A DNA stretch of 64,000 bases from Tamarix chinensis. Lineage: Eukaryota > Streptophyta > Magnoliopsida > Caryophyllales > Tamaricaceae. The notes beneath the pieces were generated by a model, which saw nothing but the letters and a program-made list of their open reading frames with translations, was not told the DNA's origin and ran no database searches. Positions 12,445 through 24,194 of this stretch are shown piece after piece. Location of the stretch: the NCBI GenBank assembly GCA_030549775.1, contig CM060174.1, positions 42,236,586 to 42,300,585 on the forward strand. The letters are read 5' to 3'. Position 1 is the first letter of the stretch; every line of letters starts with the position of its first letter. A program made the translations under genes and the position numbers.

Positions 12445-13203
12445 TTGTATAGGCTCAGACCTTCTTTATGTGATCATATGCCTTTGAGTGATGACAAAAA
12501 GAGATTATGTTTACATGAAAAGGCTATGGAGAAATGTATAAAAGAAGAAGGAATTTGTTATGCTTTAGTTTCTAAAGATTCTAAACCTGAAAAAAAAAAC
12601 CTTGAAAATCAAAATCTAATTAAGTTGCTGGATGAGTATAATGATGTATTTCTTGATGACCTACCTCCTAGATTACCACCTAAAAGAGGTATAGAACATG
12701 CCATTGATCTTGTTCCTGGTATGCCTATTCCTAATAAACCGGCTTATAGATGTAACCCAGAAGAAGCTAAGGAATTACAAAAACAAACACAAGAGCTTAT
12801 AGATAAAGGATTTGTGAAAGAAAGTATGATTCTTTGTATACTTCTTCCAAATACTACTTATGTCAATTTTATGAGTTATTTTTGGAAAAATTTATGGCAT
12901 ATGCTTGGTACTAAATTGTTATTTAGCACTTTACATCATCCGCAAACTGACGGTCAAATTGAAGTAACTAATAGAACTCTTGGTACATTATTAAGAGGTT
13001 TAGTTAATAAAAGTACTAAATATTGGGATGTTAAGTTAGCACATGCAGAGTTTGCTTATAATCGTATTCCATCTAGTACTACTCAAACTAGTCTGTTTGA
13101 GGTGGTGTATGGTGTGAATCCTCACATGCCTATTAACATGATTCCATTGAAAAAAGGTGAATTTCAAAATTATGAAGCTAAAGATAGAGTACAATTATTT
13201 TAA
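12445..13203 (+). pseudogene. RT N-terminus fused in frame to integrase core (internal pol deletion)
   Basis: The first part holds the segment before RT: PPRLPPKRGIEHAIDLVPG, IPNKPAYRCNPEEAKELQ and LIDKGFVKES. Near 12820-12870 it changes abruptly to integrase sequence: FMSYFWKNLWHMLGTKLLFS, HHPQTDGQIEVTNR (with the catalytic Glu) and AEFAYNRIPSSTT. The RT palm and YxDD motif, all RNase H, the integrase zinc-binding region and the first catalytic Asp are missing, about 1.5-1.8 kb compared with an intact pol (estimate). The junction keeps the frame. The TAA at 13201 interrupts, and the frame then runs on to about 13350. Confidence 0.85.
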
Positions 13204-13536
13204 CAACTTCATGAGAAAATCAAAAATAATATTGAAAAAGCCAATGCCAAGTATAAAGCTCAAGAAAATAAGCATAGAAACTCTTATGTGTTTTCTCCTG
13301 ATGACTTAGTTTACTTACATTTGCGTAAAGAAAGATTACCTAATTTATGTAAAAAATAAACTAATGTCAAGAGCTGATGGTCCATTTAAAATACTAAGAA
13401 AGTTTATAGATAATGCTTATGAACTTGAAATTCCAGATTCTTATGGTAGAATTTCAAGAAATTTTAATGTTGGTGATTTGTCTCCTTATTATTCTGATGA
13501 AAATTTGAGGGAAAATAATTCTCAAATTGGGGAGAA
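13204..13536 (+). pseudogene. Chromovirus integrase C-terminal (GPY/F) segment
   Basis: The frame continues after the TAA at 13201 as QLHEKIKNNIEKANAKYKAQ and DDLVYLHLRKERLPN, then shifts by one base near 13350 and resumes as LMSRADGPFKILRKFIDNAY and ISRNFNVGDLSPY. This is the integrase C-terminal GPY/F module of chromoviruses. The resumed frame runs on through the polypurine tract into the LTR and stops only at 13711. Confidence 0.8.
13527..13536 (+). promoter_or_regulatory. Candidate polypurine tract
   Basis: TTGGGGAGAA sits immediately 5' of TGATGTAGGAGC. A GGGGAGAA tract followed by TGATGTAG is a common chromovirus plus-strand primer and LTR start, which fixes the LTR boundary used here. 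Confidence 0.65.
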
Positions 13537-14212
13537 TGATGTAGGAGCATCTAATGAACCTAATTATTGTCATGTTCATGTTAATTCTCAAGGTAAGGAA
13601 GACTTTTATTTCTTAATGTTGGAGCCTATCATATTAAATATTCTTGATAATTCTTATATGCTTGATATTGAGAAACATTCAAGTTGTTCATGTAGGTATG
13701 TCACATATTAGCAAGAAGAATATGTTAATACACTTCAATGTGTACAAGTATTCAAAGCATGCAAGACTATGGAATACATGGAATGATACTTTACAACAAG
13801 AAGATATAGTGATGATATTCATTAGTTGTATTAACTTGTTGTAAACCCTAACCCTAAGTGTATTTTATGTAAGTTAGGGGTTGATATAATTTCATGTATG
13901 TATCTTAGTTAATTGTATGGATTTGTAATATTAATCCTTAGTATCATTTAACCAATGATATTATGCTTTGGATTAAGTGTTATATGGGCTTAATTCAACC
14001 ATGATAAGTGGGCTTGGATCAAGGGAAAGAATCGGCTAGTTTTAGCATGATACCACCGACTACTTCCTCTCCTATATATATACTTGTGCGCATGAATTGT
14101 AAGAGAGAATTGAATGAATAATGAATAAGAATTTTGATCAAACTTTGAGCATATCTAGCTTAAGGTTATCTCTCTCATTTGAGTCAACATTGAGCAAGGA
14201 AAGTCTGGGACA
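13537..14212 (+). repeat. 3' LTR of the deleted chromovirus
   Basis: Starts TGATGTAGGAGC after the polypurine tract. The right end is set at CA 14211-14212, the nearest plausible terminus, and is uncertain because there is no 5' copy to align. It contains a TATA-like run CTCCTATATATATAC near 14068-14084 followed by a short leader, the expected promoter layout. No target duplication could be verified. Confidence 0.5.
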
Positions 14213-15475
14213 TTACCTTCCTCCATCAATACTCAAACTCGCCACTTTTGAAGCTTGTTCAAATCTGCTGAGAACCATTACCTCTGTCACTTGATTTCTT
14301 AACCTATAATCCTTCTTAACCCTTTGTTTCTTTTGCATAATTTCGTGGGTGACATCTTCTACCATCAATCTTTGATCCAACCTTCCTGCCACTTTGATAA
14401 AACACATCATTACTATTAAAGGGAAATAATGAATAGAATATGGATCTAATATGAAGTTGATATACTTGAGTAAACGGGTGTGAAAACAATATGCAACCTC
14501 AATATGCTTCTTTTTTCATAACCAAGTGCAGCACTAAGCTACTTATATTTTTCTTGGGAACATAATTGCAACTATGATATCCTTTTTCACATCATTTATA
14601 GTTCTCAAGTATATACAAATCCTTGATTACATGTGCTTTATATAATCTATGAATTGGTGTTTCCTCATCTTATTAACTCTTGAGTGATGTTATGCTCCTA
14701 TATTATTTCATCTAAATCTTCCACTTTTACGATCATTATAATGTGACCTTTTACCTGCACTCTTCTATACAAACATTAGCCATACACACACTTTTCTATT
14801 TATTGACTATGTTGATAGATGCAATTCTAAAATTGATGACTCCACTTCTACATTCACTTGTGATATCTCATTCACGTGTTCCTTGTCATCTATCTACATT
14901 ATATTTTTTTTTAAATCCTCATTATGCTTAAATATATTACTTAGTAGATATGAGTGATATTCTTTAATTTCTTTTATATACTTGTCTTGATTTCTAATTC
15001 ATTGTATTATTTACTAGCTAATCCTTGAAGGGATCATTCATCCCATTTTTTTTATTTTCCATATTATTTTTGTCTATCATAAAAAAGGGAAACATGTGAT
15101 AACATATTGGGTCATTAATTTCAAGATGAAATTCCTATTTCTCTCCCATGTGTATCTTGGTTCATTTTGACTTACACTCTCTCATATTTGCATAGCTTTT
15201 AGCAACCTCACCTTTATAATTTATTTTATTAGTTTACTCATGAGATTTCTCCTTCCATATTCATACCACCGAGCTATTGCATACATATCTATAACTTTTT
15301 GATAATGTGAACTAGATTTCTATATACATCTACAACATCTCATGTGCCTTAACACTATCATATTTGAGTTATTTTCTTCAATCTTGATTTTCGTGTCTCT
15401 AATGTTAATGCCCATGTTTTTGATATGGTTGTATCTTGATAATTCTCATTGTGATTTAGATCTTACTATTACGTT
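14213..15475. other. Unassigned interval before the Sirevirus-like 3' end
   Basis: AT-rich with short frames of no recognised family. Its right-hand part may be the 3' noncoding region of the copia element that ends at about 17.4 kb, since such regions are long in Sireviruses, but nothing in the sequence proves it. Confidence 0.4.
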
Positions 15476-15487
15476 ATGAATTTCTTT

Positions 15488-15943
15488 AGGGGGAGCATAC
15501 TTAATGATCATTTGAGCTTAAACCCTTGGCATAACCTAAGGGGGAGATGTTTCATGTTTATTTTACCTATGTCATTCATTAATAATATTAAATATGATGT
15601 TTCATCGTATACTTTCATTGAGAATGTGCATATCTTAAAGGGGAGCTCCACCCCCTATAAATTTAACTCTTTATGCATTTATCTTTTGATTGGAGATATA
15701 ATTTGTCGAATCCCTTTCCTTTTTCTGATGACAAAAGGAAAAGATAGTGTGAAAAGATGCTAATTTCTTACTTTTTTGGTCATCATATTGTTATTAATAT
15801 GATAATTGTGTGGTTTCATCGAAAAATTACCAATATATGATCCGTATGATTTAAGAAAATATATTAATTTTCACTCTCATATATCTATACTTTATCTCTC
15901 ATTAGATTGGCATATTCTTTTTTATCATCATCAAAAGGGGGAC
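15488..15943 (+). promoter_or_regulatory. Multiplied polypurine tract (four copies)
   Basis: Copies at 15488, 15539, 15639 and 15936. The last directly precedes the LTR and would prime plus-strand DNA synthesis. The preceding phrase TCATCATCAAAAGGGGGACA is the usual copia form. The function of the upstream copies is unknown. Confidence 0.6.
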
Positions 15944-15945
15944 AT

Positions 15946-17403
15946 TGTTGAATTCATAGGTCAATCAACCTTTTTTTTATTGATAAGAAAACTCAATTAT
16001 GAATTTGACTTATCCTATTAAGTTTGCATGTATATCATAGCAAAAATTGAATTATTCAACACTTAACAAAGTTGAGTGATAAGGAAATAAAGTTTATAAA
16101 TCATATCTCAATCACAAGCTAGATATCAATAAGGGTAGAAAAATAAGACTATAGATTCAAAATAATCAATTTCATATGTGGAATACACAAATAATGAAGG
16201 GATAAGTAAGTATACTAAAAAAAATAAACGCAAGTTTTAAAGAGTATAACATACTCTTAGGTTTATGTATATATGATTTAAATATTAAGAACAATATTTT
16301 CTAATGATTTAATATTTATCCTCTTCTAAAATCATTTTGAAAGGTCATAAATTGATTTCATCCATAAAAAATGTCTATAATATTTACACTTAAGGATGTT
16401 TAAAACCAATCATTTCTTAATCCATTTTTCATATGATTTGACTTGAAAAATTCACCATAAATTCCAACAAAATTTTTTTTGGATGAATAATATTTATTTG
16501 GAAATATTAATATGTATAATTTATATTAAAGAAATGGTATTCAATTTCAATCTATGTATCTCATGTTATGGTATTTATTCTAAATGTGCATAATGTTAAA
16601 AACTAAGTCCACCGATCAACTAGTTTCTTAAAATCCATCAACTAGCTTCCAAACTAGTCGTCTAGTTTAAAAATTAATCAACTAATTTAATCTCCAAAAA
16701 AATGTGTTTTAACCTTTTTTTAAACACATCGATTGTTTGGTCAAAATTAATCGATTAGTTTGAATACCGATCAACTAATTTGGGAATTTTTGGAATTTTT
16801 CCCATTGGAATTTCACTATTGGAGTAATTTTTACATCCAATGACTAGTGCATATTTTTATCATATTTTAGTGATATAAATAAGAGTTTTATAATTTAATA
16901 AGCATCAATCAAGTTAGCACAACTTCTCTAGTTCTCAATTTATTTTTTGATTTTTAGCTAGAGTGCTCGTAAACTTACTATTATTATTTCTCTAACTAGA
17001 TCAAAATCTTATTATATTCATTCAAACTCATCATCTCAAACATAAGTGACGTGAAGTGTGTTGTCTACCATTCCTAAGATAGGTCATTAAGATTGTATTA
17101 TCATAAACCTTGATAGGATAACTAGGTGAGGTGTAAATTATCTCCTAGACGATCATTAAGATTATAGACTGATAAACCAAGATAGGAATGATTATCATCA
17201 AACATCGACTGTAAATAAAGAGAGATTCGAATCAAAGAGGTAAAATCTTTTGAAAGTAGATGTAGAGAAACTTTTTAGAGTTTCTTGAAATACCATTAAT
17301 TACGTATTTGTTGTTTCCCATCCTTCTACTTATTTCTCAAAAAAATTAATTTGTTGTTATTTTTATAAAATAATCTATTCACCCCCTATGGATAAACCAT
17401 ACA
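15946..17403 (+). repeat. Sirevirus-like LTR, copy 1
   Basis: About 1.46 kb from TGTTGAATTC to a CA near 17403. The middle (16595-16790) is rich in short quasi-palindromic motifs such as CCGATCAACTAGTTT. From about 16340 to the end it aligns by eye with 17770-19020, so the two are related LTRs, although strongly diverged. End positions are approximate. Confidence 0.5.
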
Positions 17404-17759
17404 TTCTTTCAAAGTGTAAAATTCTCATCACCCATTCATTAAGATAATGGCTTCAACTTGTACATCTTAGCATCCTTGCAAACCACATATTCATTAAGGA
17501 TAATATTATGTGTAACATACCTATTGAACTTTTATGGTCATATAAGTACAATATAGTATGCATCCATTGGTAACTCACCACATAACACTTCATATACATA
17601 GTTTCTAATCTCGAATAAGACTAGTGCTTATTTCTTTGCCTTCACTCATTTTTCCCTTCAGACTCATTGTATTCTATGAAGATTAGGATGGTTTTTATTG
17701 ATCAATTTCAACTTATTCACCACGTCTTCACTAGCCATATTTTTTTAAGATCCACTAAT

Positions 17760-19022
17760 CATATTCAAAAACTTATTTTGAAAGCTCTTAAAATGACTTC
17801 ATGAGTCAAAAGTGTTTGCCAATATTTACACAACATGACATTCAAAATTAGCTATTTCTTAAGCCCTTTTCAATTTGAGATGCTTATAAAATTCACCATA
17901 AATTCCATATAAATTATTTTTGGGTGAACTATATCTATTTGGAAAGCTTAAGGAAACTACTTTATAGGGAAAAAAATGGATGACACTTAATTTTGAGCTT
18001 TATACCTCAAGTTATGGCCTTTTGTGTATAGGTGTACACTGATGATAATCATTCCACCAATTGACCAGTTGATCAAACCCATCAATCGGTTGCTAGTTTG
18101 CTAAATCAATAAATTGTGTATTTTCTTGAAAAAATGTGTTATCTCCTCGACTTCAACACACCGACTAGATAACCAAATCCATTGACTGATTTCCAAATTG
18201 ATTAACGAGTTTACTTTCCAAAGAATGTGCTTTAGCCTCAGCTTCAACACAACAATTAGTTTGGAACACCAATCATCTATCTATCAAACTAATTAATTGG
18301 TTTGTGAAATCAATAAGCTTTTATGGGATTTTATGAGATTTTTTTATTCTTAAGAATTCTATTGTTTGAGTAATTGTTACACCAAACGACTAGTTTTAAA
18401 TTCTCTCATCTTTTTCGCTCGATAAATTATATTTGTTAGACTTTAGTAAAAGATGATGAAGCTAACACAAATTGTCTAAATCATCATTTTCATATTATAA
18501 AAAAATCAAATAGAGTTTTGATTTAACACTTATATACCTAAATCAAACTTTATTGTTCTCAACTTATGTTTCATATTTAGCTAGATTGTTCTTACACTTT
18601 TAATACTTATTCATCTATCATTTTTACTTCCCTTAAATTGATCATAAACTTCCATTTTTTTTATTAAGGAATCATTTGTAAACATAATAACACTCATAAA
18701 ACTCATTTTCAAGAGGTTGTGTTTGTCTATAATTCCTAAAGAGTTCATTTGATTGGAAGATCTATAAACCTAGAGAAAATAATTGGGCAAAGGTGTAAAT
18801 CAACTCTTAAGGATTTTATTGAACTTTCAGGCTCAAAAACCTAGAATATTGATCATCATCAATAGATAATACTAAAAGAATCTATAATCTAAAAGGAAAG
18901 ACCTTTTGGTAGTGGATGTAGACTTGCATTAAGTACTTAAACCACTATATATCATTGCATAAAATTTAAATTTCTCATTATCATTCACTAAATCATATTC
19001 ACCTACTCTAGGGTGTTTTTAA
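17760..19022 (+). repeat. Sirevirus-like LTR, copy 2 (5'-truncated)
   Basis: Shares with copy 1 the phrases AAATTCACCATAAATTCCA, TATTTGGAAA and a later CTTTGTGTA/ATGGTATTT region, then a cluster of ATCAATCGGTTGC-type motifs (18055-18310), then ACATTCACC-like terminal text near 19000. The first ~350 bp of copy 1 has no counterpart, so this copy looks truncated at its left. A primer-site-like sequence follows directly. Confidence 0.5.
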
Positions 19023-19035
19023 TTAGTATTAAATC
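19023..19035 (+). promoter_or_regulatory. Decayed primer binding site
   Basis: TTAGTATTAAATC matches the plant initiator-Met-tRNA primer site TTGGTATCAGAGC at 9 of 13 positions, the four mismatches all being G-to-A or C-to-T changes. It is followed by gag, which supports the call. Confidence 0.6.
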
Positions 19036-19079
19036 AATTTTGATGTCAAAGGATCTATTAATCCAAGATAAATAATCAA

Positions 19080-20780
19080 AAAATGTAGAATGGATATGAC
19101 CTAGCTGCATAAAGGAGTCTCCACCACCAAGATGCCATTATTCAATGGTAATAAGTTTATTTATTAGAAAAATAAGATGATGTACTTTTTGAGAGCTCAA
19201 CATTTTAACATGTAGCCAATGATCAAAAATTTTATATGGTCAAATGATTGAGAAAAATAAAGATGAGATAACTATGATTGAGAAAAGGAAGTTGACCTTA
19301 AGTGATAGAGTGATCGTGATACTTCATCATAGTCTTGGAGAAAGATAATACCTTAAGATATAATAGTACAATATGAATAAAGAAATATGAGATCTACTTG
19401 TGATTACCCATGATGATACTCCACAAGTAAAAGCTTGAAGAATAGCTCTATACACAAGAGAGCATAACTTGCTTGCTATAGAGCCAAATGAGCCTATTAG
19501 TGAATTAAGCAATAGATTCACATATATTATGAATCACTTTGGAGCTCTTGGAAAAATAATACCAAATGAAGAGTAGGCAAGAAAGATTCTTCAATCTCAG
19601 TCAAAATAATTAAGGAAAAAAGTAACTGCAAATGAACAAGCAAAAGATCTCACCAATATGACACCCAATGAGATTCTTGGGAATTTGTTGGTGCACGAGT
19701 CCATGATTGAAATGATAGAAAAGAATAAAATAATTACATTTAAGTCTTCATCATCCTAATATAGTGAGTGAATTCAAAACGATGATGACGAAAGCAAAGA
19801 TGAAGTAGAAGATCGTGGTCAAGTGATGGATGATGAGGAAATTACTCTCATCCCACATCAATTTTTGAAATTTCTCATATCCAACAAAGATGGAAGAAGG
19901 GATTCAGGCAATTCAAGAGACACCTATGTTTCACTTCCAAAAGAAAATAAAGGCTCTCAGGTGATAACATTACTCAAACAAAAGGCACATGATTAGATAT
20001 TGCTTTGTTTTGAGAGAATATTGCTCAATCAATTCTCCAAGTAAGAAGTGAGAAGGGAAGATCGTCTAAAGAAAAAAAGATATGACAATTGTGAAGATAA
20101 AAAAGTTATGAAACTTTGATTCATGGGCATTGTGGATCTTGTCTATTTTCAAGCACAAAAGAGGAAGAATATGCTAAAAATAATGATGAATAACAATAGG
20201 TATCGCTATCCTTTCCTCATTTACCTTAGTATGACTTACTATGTGTTTTGCATGATTCCTTCCATGAAAAATATAAAATAGCCATATAAAGGGATATCTT
20301 GAAACAATTTCTTTATCACCTTATTGAAAATCATGGTCAAATTATAAATAAAAATTTTGTTCCTGGATATCATGTTGATCAGTTAAAATTAGAGCTTAAG
20401 AAAAAGTGGATTAACTTATTCCTTTAACAGATCCACCTCTCTAAGTTACAATTATAAGATAAATCAAATTGAAACAAAAATGGTTGATCTTCAAGCAAAG
20501 TGTGGTAGATTTGTAAGGATATCATATACCTTCTCTAAAGGTAAAGAAGGCTTGAATAAGTTTTATGGGTGTTAAATATACAATTGGAAATGTTAATGTC
20601 CTAGTTATAGAGGCAAGAGAGCTATAAAATATCAATTGTCTCCTTCATCACACATTATTTGTGATAAATGTGCAAAATATGGTCATATTGCTCCATCTTC
20701 TAGAAAAGGTAGATTTGTTGCAAAGCCTAAAGGGGTATGGGTACATAAGGCAATCATTGTTCAAGGGCATGTCACTAACC
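19080..20780 (+). pseudogene. Sirevirus-like copia gag pseudogene
   Basis: Gag forms the virus-like particle. The N-terminal part reads TTKMPLFNGNKFIY, then after frame changes DEMWDLL-like text near 19388, then EPNEPISELSNRFTYIMNHF (19480-19540), KVTANEQAKDLTNMTPNEIL (19620-19680) and LVHESMIEMIEKNK. The later part carries a zinc-knuckle remnant near 20660, CDKCAKYGHIAPSS, where the last Cys is Ser, followed by a KGVWVHK segment equivalent to the usual WVPK. A long spacer between coiled, Lys-rich sequence and this second knuckle is normal for Sirevirus gag. Many stops and several frame shifts are present. Confidence 0.7.
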
Positions 20781-22157
20781 CCTAATGACCTAAGAAAGTT
20801 GGTTACATAAAGCACATAATTGATTATTTTGTGTAGGGGATAAGAAGAGGGGGAGGAGAGCATATGTTTAATTGCAAATGGAAATGCAAAGCTCACTCCT
20901 TAAATTTTTTGCATATTGAAAATAGGTTTTCCCAATAATCTATTATGTCAAATTAGTTTCCTAAATCCTTTATATTAATGCAATTATTAAATAAGTGCAT
21001 AATTTAATGTTTCTTCATACAAAACTAAATGGCAGTGTGGTTCATGCTTTCATTTAGAGCTAACTATGTCGAAATATATAAAATTAAATGTTTGATTTTT
21101 CCCCATCAACAACATAGATTATTTTTGGGTGATTTACCCTTGATTTTACAAAACCATGTGGAACTCTACTATTTATTGTCATACCATTTCCATTGCTTGA
21201 GTATTTTTATGGCTGATCGAATACTCTGTCTTATTGTTATATTTGCAATTATGAAATCTCATAAGTTTTAATGTTATCATATCTAAGTTATTTACATGAA
21301 TATTAATAGTCATATCTCTATTTTTTATAATAACATCCCAAAATTTACTAATAAAATTTTTCATTTATCAAAAGTGTAATAATAATAATATAAACGGGCA
21401 TTATCATCATACTCTATATAAGTCTGGTCTCCCATACTACCCTTTCATCATATATAAGGCAACACAAGTAAAACATGAAGCGTGATAAACATAGGATGAG
21501 AGAAACTTTCATAAACTTAGATAAGGGTTTAGAAATTAACTTAGAGTAGAATATATCAAAATACAATAAAAAAGGATCCCATGAGACTAAGATTTCAAAC
21601 AATACTAGATAAAAACAAATAACTAGATTATATGACTCTACACCCAACCAAAAAATAATCAGTTCACACCTCCTTAGGCAAATCATTATAAGAAAAATCA
21701 TTCAAGTGATCCTTATTGACCTTCACATAAACATTAAGTCCCTCTATTTGTGGGAATCATAAACACACATGAAAAAGATGATTAGTTGGCTATGTATTGA
21801 GTAAGGTAATAATATAATTGTAATAAGGGCACAAGTACATAAAACCTCATCACAAGGCTCATCAGGCGAAAGGCTTAAACAATATACATTGCAAGAGAAT
21901 AAGTGAGTCCAAATTTCCATCATTTTGAACCAATTAACACATTAAAATACCAATATTCCATATTCAACCTATATTAACAAAATTGTCCATAAGATAGAAA
22001 AATGCCCATTTTTTTTGTAAAAACCATACAAGTCACCACATGATTGGTTTTAAAACTTTAATAAATAACCTCATGAAGATATCTAACTAAAAATATATAC
22101 CAATCTTCCATCATGTCAAAATTTAGATAGTCGTCTCAGCCAACTTACATACCTTAC
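20781..22157. other. Unassigned flank of the nested chromovirus
   Basis: AT-rich, with no recognised coding sequence. The segment just left of 22158 is the old insertion target of the minus-strand chromovirus; its continuation lies right of 37693. No LTR termini that I can support. Confidence 0.45.
22153..22157. repeat. Target site duplication, left copy (CTTAC)
   Basis: CTTAC here and GTTAC at 37689-37693 flank the minus-strand chromovirus and match at four of five bases. A mismatch is expected for an element whose LTRs have diverged this much. Confidence 0.5.
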
Positions 22158-23013
22158 TGATGCATAAACGCTAAACAAATTGGGCGATGCTATGTGTTGA
22201 TGATGGAATTTGGGTTGAATTCCAACAAAAGAAAAGATAGAATAGAGAAGAGGATACAAGAATGAATTTGATGTACAAGTAAACCTTGAAATCAAATACT
22301 TACAATCACGACTTAAGGTATTAACACTTAAGATAAGAATGTAAGATTTTTGAGGGATCAACAAAACTATGCACTAAGCTTTATTTCGGGGGGTTTTGAA
22401 AACCTGTAGATTGCCAAAGGGTTGATGGTCATTCCATTTAGTTCTTAACTCATATAAAGAGTGTAAGAGGCTGAGAAAAAATTCAACTAACCCTTAGGTA
22501 ACCATATGGGTACAAACTTAACCAAACATGACTCTAATATAAGCTAATTGTAGTAGGGAAGAAACTAACCTAAACAAACAGCTTTAGAGTAGATTTTGGA
22601 CCATTAAAGCCCTTCCCAATGTATAATAGCTGGTACCATTAGATTACAGGCTAGCATTAAGGCTTAGAAAATATAAATTACAAGAAGTGAAATTCTAGTA
22701 TACTATATTAGATTATACTTAACCAAATGAAGAAAAATAATGCTTTCCCATGCTCCATCCATGGCCGGCTGCCTTGGTTGGGAAATGGGCCATCTTGACT
22801 CTTTAATTTATGCTAATTACGATCTTGGAAATCACAAAATTATGCCCCAAATCGTGCTACACAAAATTAGGTCTACATGCTCTTTTCTCTTCTTAATTTT
22901 TGAATATCCAGATCAAAATATAGTTGCTGCAAGCTAGTGGGTTTCGTGTGTCACGTAGTTTATTCCAAGCCATATTCAAGCCATAATAAGGCTAAGAAAA
23001 GGTGGTGAGTTGA
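22158..23013 (-). repeat. 3' LTR of the minus-strand chromovirus, first part
   Basis: Begins TGATGCATAAACGC and aligns with 36679-37536, sharing for example TTGATGATCATTCCATTTAG-like text and CATGACTCTAATATAAGCTA. Broken at 23013 by insertion of the solo LTR. By eye the two LTRs differ at roughly one site in six. Confidence 0.8.
23009..23013. repeat. Target site duplication of the solo LTR, left (GTTGA)
   Basis: GTTGA here and ATTGA at 31934-31938 bracket the solo LTR, with one mismatch. The unoccupied paralogous site in the other chromovirus LTR reads GTTGA once (37532-37536). Confidence 0.8.
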
Positions 23014-23795
23014 TGTAACACTCCCAATTTTTAAACCATAAAATTTTATTTTTAAGGCAATATAGAAGCATTTGAAAAATAAAATTGAGGAATGTTATCG
23101 CCACATCAACCATGAGAGAGGTGTGATCATCACCTAACCCATACCTAATACTAGGAAAAATGGAACAAGAAATAAAAGAATGTATGATTATACCATTAAT
23201 GTGAAAATACAAGATAATAAAGACTAGAATAAATTATAGATAGATGAACTTGATAGTTTTACAAAATCAAATACAGAAAATTGAGCCAAGAGTTTAAAGA
23301 ACAAGAAATATAAAAACATCTCAACACAGTGGACAAATACTAATAATTAGTTAGCCTAACTCTTAGGCATACCTCCAACCCCAAGTAATGGCCCACTAAT
23401 AGCCCATGCATCACCCTCAGCATACTCTAATTGAAGGTCATAACCCTAAAAATCATCCTCTACTCCCTAGACTAGAAGCCGGATAATCACAGTGACCACA
23501 CAAGTGTAGTGTCAGTATGTTAAGTACTAATAAAACATACAACCTAAAATATGGTAAGGCTCATGCACTGTATTGAAGTCACATAATAGCATGGTGATAT
23601 CATATCAATATAGCTCATGTAGGACAAGGCATGCTTACATGGAAATCATACAAGTATAAAGATATAGTAAATATGTCGCAATCCATGCATTGTAAACCAT
23701 ATTAAAATCCTTCCTTTAATGACTACACAATCTATAATAAAATCCACACATAACCAAATAGGTATTTTAAAAACACACCATAAGACCAATTTTTT

Positions 23796-24045
23796 GTTTT
23801 ACAGTGCTTACACCAAATACCTCATTAGGCATAAAAGCCTCTAATTGAGTGTTTTATAGTGCTTATACCAAACACCTCATAAAAATAGGGTGTTTTACAA
23901 TGCTAACACAAAACACCTCATATCACTTGGGTGTTTTATAGTGCTCACACCGAAAACCTCATCACAATTAGGTATTTTATAGTTCTCACACCAATCACCT
24001 CATAACAATTGGGTGTTTTATAGTGGTCACACCGAACACCTCATA
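23796..24045. repeat. 41-bp tandem repeat within the solo LTR
   Basis: Six units start at 23796, 23851, 23892, 23933, 23974 and 24015. The consensus is about GTTTTATAGTGCTCACACCR then AACACCTCATAACAATTGGGT. Spacing is exactly 41 bp except between units 1 and 2 (55 bp). Units share GTTTTA near the start and CACCTCAT near the end. Confidence 0.9.
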
Positions 24046-24194
24046 TTTAAATCTCAAATAGCAACAAGATGATTCTTATAAAAGCTAAGGCAATCATAGT
24101 GGAAATGATAATTTAAATGTTGTAAATACATGAAGGAATCAACACAAAAGGCCCAAGAGAAAGATAACAAATAATAACAAACCAATCAACTTCC

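Larger units (their letters stand above)
12060..14212 (+). mobile_element. Internally deleted chromovirus remnant with 3' LTR
   Basis: A Ty3/gypsy chromovirus of the CRM/Galadriel/Reina type that lacks its 5' LTR and gag. It starts inside the protease region and has lost most of pol internally: the RT N-terminus is joined directly to the second half of the integrase core. A candidate polypurine tract (13527-13536) and 3' LTR (13537-14212) close it. The reading frame stays open over long stretches for so truncated a copy, with two stops and one frameshift. Confidence 0.8.
15476..17403 (+). mobile_element. 3' end of a Sirevirus-like Ty1/copia element
   Basis: A noncoding region with repeated purine tracts (AGGGGGAG at 15488-15495 and 15539-15546, AGGGGAG at 15639-15645, AGGGGGAC at 15936-15943) leads into a putative LTR starting TGTTGAATTC at 15946. 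Multiplied polypurine tracts of this AGGGGGAG type are a described hallmark of Sirevirus 3' regions. The LTR ends near CTATTCACCCCCTATGGA, a phrase typical of Sirevirus LTR 3' ends. No pol is visible upstream. Confidence 0.6.

Noticed and set aside
13843..13858. Plant telomere-like AAACCCTAACCCTAA
   Set aside because: Only two units within an LTR. This is a telobox-like motif, not a telomere or interstitial telomere array.
14213..14410. 65-codon minus-strand frame
   Set aside because: No family resemblance, no supporting neighbour; best explained as chance in old transposon sequence.
23796..24045. CRISPR-like regular repeats
   Set aside because: Units are directly adjacent 41-bp tandem repeats with no unique spacers, in a eukaryotic LTR.
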